From the NCBI GenBank assembly GCA_038373885.1, contig JAWZYV010000169.1, forward strand, positions 620,001-684,000: a stretch of 64,000 nt of DNA. Direction: 5' to 3'. The notes under the pieces were generated by a model. The model was not told the DNA's origin. It made no database searches and worked only from the letters and a program-made list of their open reading frames with translations. Within the stretch, counting starts at the first letter, position 1, and each line of letters begins with the position of its first letter. The position numbers and the translations under genes are program-made. The stretch comes from Cheiracanthium punctorium. Taxonomy: Eukaryota; Arthropoda; Arachnida; Araneae; Cheiracanthiidae. Of this stretch, positions 56,400-64,000 are shown in pieces.

Positions 56400-57420
56400 T
56401 TTTGCCCATTTGAAGTCAAATTTTAATACTATTGAATCTTAAAGTATTTGAAATTTATCAATAATATTGAGTGTATATTAGAAATATTTCCAATATTATT
56501 AAGTACTAATTACTTTTAATTATTAAAATTTACATATATGTGAATACTTTGAGAGTAAAGACCACTTCCAGTATTGGTAAAAACTAGAGTTTAGCCCTGA
56601 TATATGCTCAAAATGTTATTATTATTTGTAAAATTTTAATTAACATATGAAGTGTGTATTGATATATTAATTATATATTGAGAATATTTCTGAAGCAGTC
56701 TCACTACCAATGAACTTTTAAATATTAACTCAATATTGTGAAAACATTGATATCAAAAACCAATAATATTACAAAGTAGTAAGTGAACACATTGAGAATA
56801 AACAGTTTCCAATATTGGTAAATAAAATTCCAATATTGGTAAAAATTAGCATTTAGGTCTGATAAATTCTCAAAATAACATTATACTTTCAGTATGACTA
56901 TACTAATACCTTTTCCACTGAATTTAACATACAAAAAAATATATTCTTAATATAGGGTTGTATTGGAAATATTTTTGAAGTAGTCCTCAATTGATAAATT
57001 TTTTAATGTTAACTCAATATTGTTAAAAAAAATTGAAAACAAAGATCAACTGTAACTTCGTCAAATGTATCAAATGTAACTTCGTACAAAGTAGCAAAGT
57101 TAATATTTGCCTCAGATATATTTAAAATGCATTTATAGTATTTGATATACATTGGAAATATATTCAATATGGATAAGTAATTACTTTAACATAACTTTAT
57201 ACCATTTTTAATTTTTTTGGTTAATATTTACTCAATATTACACTGGGAATAAAGCTAGTATTGGTAAAAAGTAGAAAGTTGATATTTAACCTTTATATTG
57301 TAAAAATTATAAAACTTTGCTGCTATTGAATTTAAATTAAATATATTTAAAATGTATCTGCAATATCGAGCGCCTTGAAAATATTCTTCATATCGTACAA
57401 GTAAATATTTTTGCCGCATT
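56400..57420. repeat. Degenerate tandem repeat, 215-245 bp units
   Basis: About four units share, in order, GAGAATAAA..CCAATATTGGTAAA, TTAG..TTTAG..CTGATA..CTCAAAAT, GAATATTT.TGAAG.AGTC and TTAA.TATTAACTCAATATTG. Units start near 56551, 56794, 57027 and 57246. Divergence is high. Many frames are closed and no coding function is apparent. Confidence 0.6.
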
Positions 57421-60400
57421 TACCTCCCCCCCCCCCAAGTTTGTCCATAGGCAATCTTTAATACATCATAGCTGGATATTGGGTATATCTATTAGAAGTC
57501 CAACATAAAATAGATTTCTCTATTAGAAATTTGAGGTGTGATCTCTCTAATGAGTAAATAACATCTATAATATACAGGTATCTGTATATATGTAGCATAG
57601 TTATAATAATTAAACTTCCAGAAGATCTTAAGATCAGAATATCCCAAAAATGGCTATCTATTTCATATTCAAAATATCCAAAGATCAGAAATTGATACTT
57701 ATTTCATATCCAGAACTTCTTAGATATCTATTTCTGGGCTATCTTGGATTATTGTCATGTTCAGAATGATCCATAACAGCTGGAAAATAAATTTTACGTA
57801 GCTCAATGGTACAAGTAATATCTGACCCCATGCATTTTTAGATTCTTGCTTTCATTCCAGTGAGTGAAATGTGGACTGTTGACACAAAACATACAGTATT
57901 TAAAATAACAGCCTATTCTGAAATTAAACAGATTAAGAAGGAGTACAGAGTTTCATTTTAATAATCAGATGATGGCATCACTAAAAGGTACCCCCAAGAG
58001 TTCCACATGGTTACTAAAACAAACCTCCATAACCTCTAGATCTATTTAGTTACAGAATTCGTTAACAGTTTATGTTTTGTTTGGTTAGTCAAAACGTAAC
58101 AGGAATAGAAGTGAAAGTTTCAAAATGCTTGGAGGTGATCTGTATAGCCATTGAGCTATGTAAAATCCATCAGCAGGAGATTTATAAGAATTTTCTTTGT
58201 CTGCAGTACTATAACTTCATTTGAGGTAATCTGTGATCAAACAAGAATAGAAATAAGAGTTTCGGACATCCACATTACTCAACAGTGTGCAGAAATATTT
58301 GATATGTTCAATGTTACCTTTTCTCCTGCTGAAATAAAAAATCCCTGAAAGCTTATTTTTTACCTATGGTACATTTCAGAACAACTTTCACTTACAACAG
58401 TATTAACAAAACAATAAAAATAGTTCATGATAAGATATTTATATAAAATCAAAAGAATACTAATAATTTTGATTTTTAAATAGGTTTTATTTTAAGCATA
58501 ATTTATTCAAACTTTCTTTTCAACTTTATTACAATTAACAAGTCTTTTTTTTAAATTTTAAATAAATAAGAAATGAACAGGATTGAATTGTTATCGAAAA
58601 GAAATTATTTGAAATTAAATTTCAGTCATTTATACGAACAAATACAAGAATTATGAAACACGAAAATAAGTTAAAAGAGCAATAGCTATCCTTTAATTGA
58701 AAACCAAAAAAAAAAAAAAATTAAATAAATAAACTAATTGTTGGGTAAATCAAAAATATAAATATATCTGCTGATAACCTCTGTTAATGTACATATCATG
58801 TTTGGAAATTTAAGAGAATACCTATTTTTCTATTCTTCCCCTCCCCCCAGAAAAAGGAATAAAATATTTCTAAAATGGAAACTACTTTATATTGATTGAT
58901 TTCTTTTTTTGTGAAAAGGGGTAAAGAAATATTTTTGTGCAGGCCAATACATAAATAATATAAATCAAAACCAATTATTTCATAATTCCCCAACAATGCC
59001 CATTTTGTTGAATCCACCCAACATTTTTGTCTTGTCCAAAAACCATTATTTAAGGTTTAGAGGCATGAGCAAGAATACAGGTTAGAATCCTTAAAAAGTT
59101 CACCACCCAAGTCAGCCCCCCCAAGAAGACACCCCTCTTGTAGACTTGCCATAACGCAAAGAAATAATTGAAGTTTAGAGCATGAGGGTGAACCATATTA
59201 ACCTCCATAGATAATGTCTGGGTGAGGGGGAGGGTGGTGATTCAAAGAAAAAGATTTTTTTTTTCACCTCTTAAAAAACCAAATTCCTGTTCTGAACATA
59301 ATTTATACATACTTCAAAATAAAAGCCATTTCTTAATTTTTTAATATATATACACATTCATTTCTTTATTTATTTTTAAGTGTGATTTTATTTATTTCAA
59401 TTTCACTTTTACAGCAAAATAGCTACAAATTACTTAATCTTTTAAAAACTTCAAATTGAAAAAAAAATTCTTTTAATATAGATTTTATGCAAGAATTATT
59501 ATACTATTGAAAACAGATTTAGAACAATAAATGAAAGTAAAGCCAGAAAAACTCATTAGTATGTTAGAACAAAGTTCAATTAATACGAGGGCCAAAAAAA
59601 AAAGAAAGAAAAAACAGTTAATAAAAATATATAAGCAAAGTCTTAATAAAAACATGAGTAATGGAACTTCCAAGTCCAGAGTAGTCTTCAGCCTAGCAAA
59701 TTTTAGTTTACGATGCGTTCTAAATTAAAAAAAAAATTAAACTATTACAGAACTGCAGAAGTAAAAAATAGCCTACGAATTGAAAAAAGTGGAAGATATC
59801 TCTTATTGAGACTCATGCAGGTTTGAAAGAATTATAAAATCAATGGCAGTGAACACACAACAAATTATTACAAATTTGGTTTAATTGTATTACATTGTTA
59901 CATTTATATAAAATACAATCACTGGATTCAATATGAGTACTTCAATACTATTTCACATTCAGGGATTCTTCTAACAGCATCTGGAAGATAAAAATTATGA
60001 CTTCAACAAGTAATTACAGAATTAAAAGTTAAAACATAACTGCTATTCTATCCTAATAAAAAAAGGGTACCCTCCCCCCTCCCCATAATTTGAATAAGAC
60101 TGAAGAAAGGCTCAAAATCAGAAAGAGTTGGCAGCTAGAATATACTAGAGCATAAACTAGATCTATGTTAAATACATACAAAATAAAATTAGTTAAAATT
60201 AGTTTTGTGTGTACATGGATTAGTGTCAAATTTAAATCTCCAACTAAAGCACAGCTTAACACTTTCAACTAGGTGATGAATTTACAGAGGAATAAGTCAG
60301 CAGATCTTTTCATTTGATTCAGAAAACATTTTGTTTATAGTTTCACTAAAATCGGAGGATAACTTTATAATAAAAAGTCTGCAAATCTACATACATTTTG

Positions 60401-61419
60401 GAACACCTTTAGGAGCAGGTTAAATACAATTTTGGAACAGCACAAAAGCATACCGAAAAATGGTAATAATAAATACTTTCTTATTACCATTTTTCATATT
60501 ACCATATTTATGTATGGTAATAATAAATACTTTCAAGTAACATTTACATATACTGTAACCTTCTGAGTAAGAGAGGGAAGGGAAACAGGGTTCCTACTGT
60601 TAAAATTGTACAAATTATGAATAAATGAATAAAATAAAGATGTAGAAGTTAAGCTGCCTTTTACATTTTAATTTTGCCACTGAACATAAAAGCAAATGGA
60701 AAAAAAACTGCAATAAAACCTAAATATAGCAGCTCAAAAAAAATAAAATAAATAAATAAAAATCTATTTTTTTTACCTGCAAAAAATAAAAGAAAAAAAA
60801 CTTTAATTTTACAGATAAGAAATGCTTGTACTGTTTTATAAAATAATCTGTTCTCTATGTTCTATTAATATTAGAATATACTGATATGCAAAGTGATTGA
60901 GAGCACAAAATACTTTATTAAAAGTAAGGAACACATTGTAGGATTTACTTCACAAAATTTTATTTTGTGAGGTAAATCCTCTGAGGTAACACAAAAAAGA
61001 ATAATTGGGGACAGTATTGAAGCGAAAATCCCATATCAAAGCAATTTGGAATAAAATTATCCCTGAATCACAGTAACCTGTGCGTAATAACAAACATCAA
61101 ACTAATAGTGACAAAATAAATATTAAACACATTACTTACTATTGGTGAGTTAAATTTGCAAATTATTACAATCAATTAAAAAATAGAAAATATTCAGGAC
61201 TTGTAATATATTTTAGGTACATCAAAAATTGAGTAAAAAATAAAGTGATAACTTTGCAATAAAAACTTTTCATGCACAGCAAGTAAAATATCATCAAATA
61301 ACAACATTCTTAGCAAAGATCACATCTATATGTGGAAGATAAACAAAAGAAATAAATAATTAAACGGAAGTTTGAAAATACTTTTCATATCCAGTCTGGT
61401 AAATTACAAGAATTCAATG
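57421..61419. other. AT-rich, repeat-poor block without a recognised gene
   Basis: No element termini, tandem arrays or motif-bearing frames were found. A C-run lies at about 57426-57436. The phrase TGGTAATAATAAATACTTTC is duplicated near 60460 and 60514. A small hairpin ACAAAATTTTATTTTGT lies near 60951. It could be intron or intergenic DNA; the sequence alone does not decide. Confidence 0.5.
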
Positions 61420-61572
61420 CTCAGAAGTGTAGCTAGAGGGGGACATTTGTCCCAGGGCATAGGATCCAAAAGGCACCAATTTGTATATAAAACATTTTCC
61501 AGCGCATTTTGGTAAACAGGAAGTGATGCAAATTTGTTCTCGGGCACTGAAAATTCTTGCTACACCTCTGAG
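61420..61572. mobile_element. hAT-like MITE, 153 bp
   Basis: The inverted ends CTCAGAAGTGTAGCTAG and CTCAGAGGTGTAGCAAG match at 15 of 17 positions, and CAGAGGTGTAGC is a common hAT-type terminus. No convincing target duplication remains. Non-coding. Confidence 0.65.
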
Positions 61573-62178
61573 TACTGACCCCAATTAATAACCTAGATCT
61601 TCTTGAAGTCAGTTAAAAACTAGACTAAAGATATTTTTGAGTAATATTCAAATATACATATGACAACATGTGAACACTGACAAGGTTATTGCACTTTGTT
61701 AATACTGCAGGCTTAAAAAATCTGAATTTACTAAGGAAGTAAAGTTTACATTTACATATTGTATTAGTAAAATTAAAAAATAATATATTTCATCTGTTTT
61801 TACCACTAATGGTGGTACATGTAATATGGTGTCAAAACTGGTAGGCTAGTTTTCGATTTGGTTTGTACCAAAGTACAGATATGAGATTAACAAAAAAGGA
61901 AAAAAAGTCTGAAAGAATGTCCAAACAACTTTTGAGCAATTATACTTATGAATTTCAAGAGCAAAAAATATTTTAATTTTTATTGATACTAAATCTATCT
62001 TACTTATATACAATTTTGCCTTACTGAAAAATCAGGAAATTTATTGAAAAAAATAAAAAAACTGAATTTTTTATAAACATTGAAAAAGGTCTGAATATTA
62101 AACTAAATTCTTAAATCTCATCTCTGAAAGTAGCATTTTACAGTTTACATTTTAAACAACAACAGCAGTGACAACATT

Positions 62179-62179
<1 letters not shown>

Positions 62180-62222
<43 letters not shown>
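62180..62222. repeat. (TAA)n microsatellite
   Basis: About 14 uninterrupted TAA/AAT units. Confidence 0.95.
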
Positions 62223-62224
<2 letters not shown>

Positions 62225-63979
62225 GTTACAGGAGTTTCAAGGTTTTACTTACAACATATTTTTAAAAGGTAGTGAGGGTGCAGAGTAAAAAAATTAATCT
62301 GAAGGGACTAAAAATTGATTTTTATACTTTATTTCATTGTTACTTCATAAAATGTTGCAAATAAGACTTGATTTTGCAAGCAATTTATTAACTTGGTGTC
62401 AAATATGCAACTTGACATAAAAAATTTACATATAATAGAGATTAAATAAATGACAGAATATAGCATAACATAAAATGATATACTAAAGAGTTGCCTGGGT
62501 CAAATGCTTTAATAAAGAATACCACATTGAATTTTACTGTATAAATATTTATTGTTTTACTCATTGATGTAACTTTACCAAAAGTTATACTTTTTTTTCT
62601 TTTAAGAACAGCCCTAATAACTTTCTCAATTTACATGAAATTTATAAAATTTAATACATAGTCACTAACTGCCCCAAAGTAACATCACTTTAGGGAAAAA
62701 GAAACTAAAAAAAAAAAACATATAAATCAATTTGGAAAATAAGAAGAAAATAAACTAAACAAAAAAGTAAACATCTCTCAAAAAAAAAAAAAAAAAAAAA
62801 GTTATTGACAATTATGAAATTATGCGATACAAGCTTTGAAAAAATTAGACCGCAGAAATCAAAAGTATGCAGACTTTGAACTAGTAATTAAGAACATTTA
62901 AAGAATAAATAAACAAATAAAACAAAAATATGAATACCACTTATAATGCCAATAGTTTCTCCTCTTTTACAGCATGCCACTGACAAAAATTCAATGGTTT
63001 TCCACAGGACCAGTTCAGAGTACTAGAAAATAAAAAGATAATAAAGTGATAAACAGCCAAAATCAATCAGTTTTTCTTGTAACATATTTTATTCATCACT
63101 TGGCTCTGCAAGCTTTAAAGACAGGCTTCTCAAAAACTCGGTATAATTCAGAATGCTTCTTCATAGACAGCATGATGAACTTTTATAGAACAACAAAACT
63201 GCAGGTCTTATCCCATTTTTAGGGAGAAATTCACGAAAGTGGAAACTGTATCTGATGGCTAATTCTCCCTCTATTTTGGACAATACAATATGTTATAAAT
63301 TTTTCTCTGAGTATTTCACTTCTATAAATTAACCATTTGTATTGCCATAAATACAGCTTGTGAAGAGAAATTCTGAATTTTCAAATTTCTGACATAGTTG
63401 AATTCTTTTAAAACCTGTTCAGAAATTGCATTATTTCTTGTAAAAAAAAATAATAACTTGATTGAAACATTTTGTTTCTACTCAGTGAGACACTTAATGA
63501 AACACAATTTTTGTGAGAAATCTACTACCCATCTGATTCAGTGCTTAAGATATACATTCTTCTAAAATGGGATGCTTTGCAATGCAAATAATAATAATAA
63601 TATAAAATTCACACAGACATGTGTATAAGGAACATTTATAACATATGATATGAATATAAAATTAACTCCCAAATTTAAAAATACACTGAAACAGTAAATA
63701 ATTAAAAATAAATACATACTTATATCTAAAGACATCCAAAGTAGTATTCACCCAGGGTCTTGAAAAATCACCCAGTCATCGCTGTTATTAACTCTCCTAT
63801 ATTTCAAGAAAATGAGTATTCAGTACATAAAAAACATTCTAAAAGTTTCGTTTTCTAAAGCAACCAATTTATATGAATATTCATTTATTATCAATTTATA
63901 TATATTTAACTAATGACCACCCAAGGTAGGAGTCTTCAGTTAAAATTTACATTTAAACATTATCACAAGAACAAATGAT

Positions 63980-64000
63980 TCGGTGGTAGATCAAGTGGTA
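63980..64000 (+). other. Possible start of a tRNA-derived element (cut by window end)
   Basis: TAGATCAAGTGG (63987-63998) fits a loose tRNA A-box, preceded by GGTGG. The B-box position lies outside the window, so this cannot be decided here. Confidence 0.2.

Larger units (their letters stand above)
61573..64000. other. AT-rich sequence without a recognised gene
   Basis: It contains a TAA microsatellite and an A-run at about 62780-62801. No motif-bearing frame was found. The last bases may be the start of a tRNA-related element. Confidence 0.5.

Overview
The window is AT-rich eukaryotic DNA that I read as arthropod, most likely a spider or other chelicerate. The grounds are the transposable elements: an intact Tc1-type transposase of a style common in spider genomes, several Helitron groups, tRNA-derived SINEs with CAA-rich or AAAT tails, and degraded pogo-, mariner- and DDE-type transposases. 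I found no convincing host protein-coding exon, rRNA or tRNA gene. The only intact recognisable gene is the Tc1 transposase (9806-10834). Most short open frames fall inside repeats or AT-rich DNA and look fortuitous.

Layout. 0-9.5 kb: AT-rich DNA with a SINE (1150-1567), a pogo/jerky-like transposase pseudogene (3256-4125) and small tandem duplications. 9.5-18.5 kb: dense transposons. These are a complete Tc1 element (9556-11060), a non-autonomous Helitron (11151-12444), a partial second copy of it (13685-14000), two long-armed foldback elements with TA target sites (14041-14486, 15105-15561), a DDE element with roughly 115-bp inverted arms and a broken transposase (16475-17492), and a mariner remnant (17913-18464). 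18.5-27.5 kb: sparse AT-rich DNA with one clear tRNA-derived SINE (24470-24696) and a GTCAC/GTGAC-rich patch.

27.5-39 kb: hAT-like elements with 8-bp target duplications, tandem arrays of about 175 bp that recur in several elements, a Helitron carrying a 1.7-kb insertion (31866-34825), a pogo-type MITE, a GC-rich inverted-repeat element and a second Helitron type (37563-38958). 39-49 kb: two further Helitrons loaded with about 156-160 bp tandem repeats; one of them is itself invaded by a SINE and by a small TIR transposon, both with target duplications. 49.9-52.8 kb: an old DDE transposon whose transposase gene was split by a SINE and then by an apparent solo LTR. 53-55.4 kb: a longer, opposite-strand relative of the 37.5-kb Helitron. 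55.7-57.4 kb: two degenerate tandem arrays, one with a GAGTGA-like core and one of 215-245 bp. 57.4-64 kb: AT-rich DNA with almost no recognisable repeat.

The window therefore does not show a gene system. It shows layered transposition, with modules (tandem arrays, terminators, MITE fragments) shuffled between otherwise different Helitrons. Boundaries were read by eye from terminal repeats, target duplications and comparison between copies within the window. Element family names rest on motif recognition, not on a database search.
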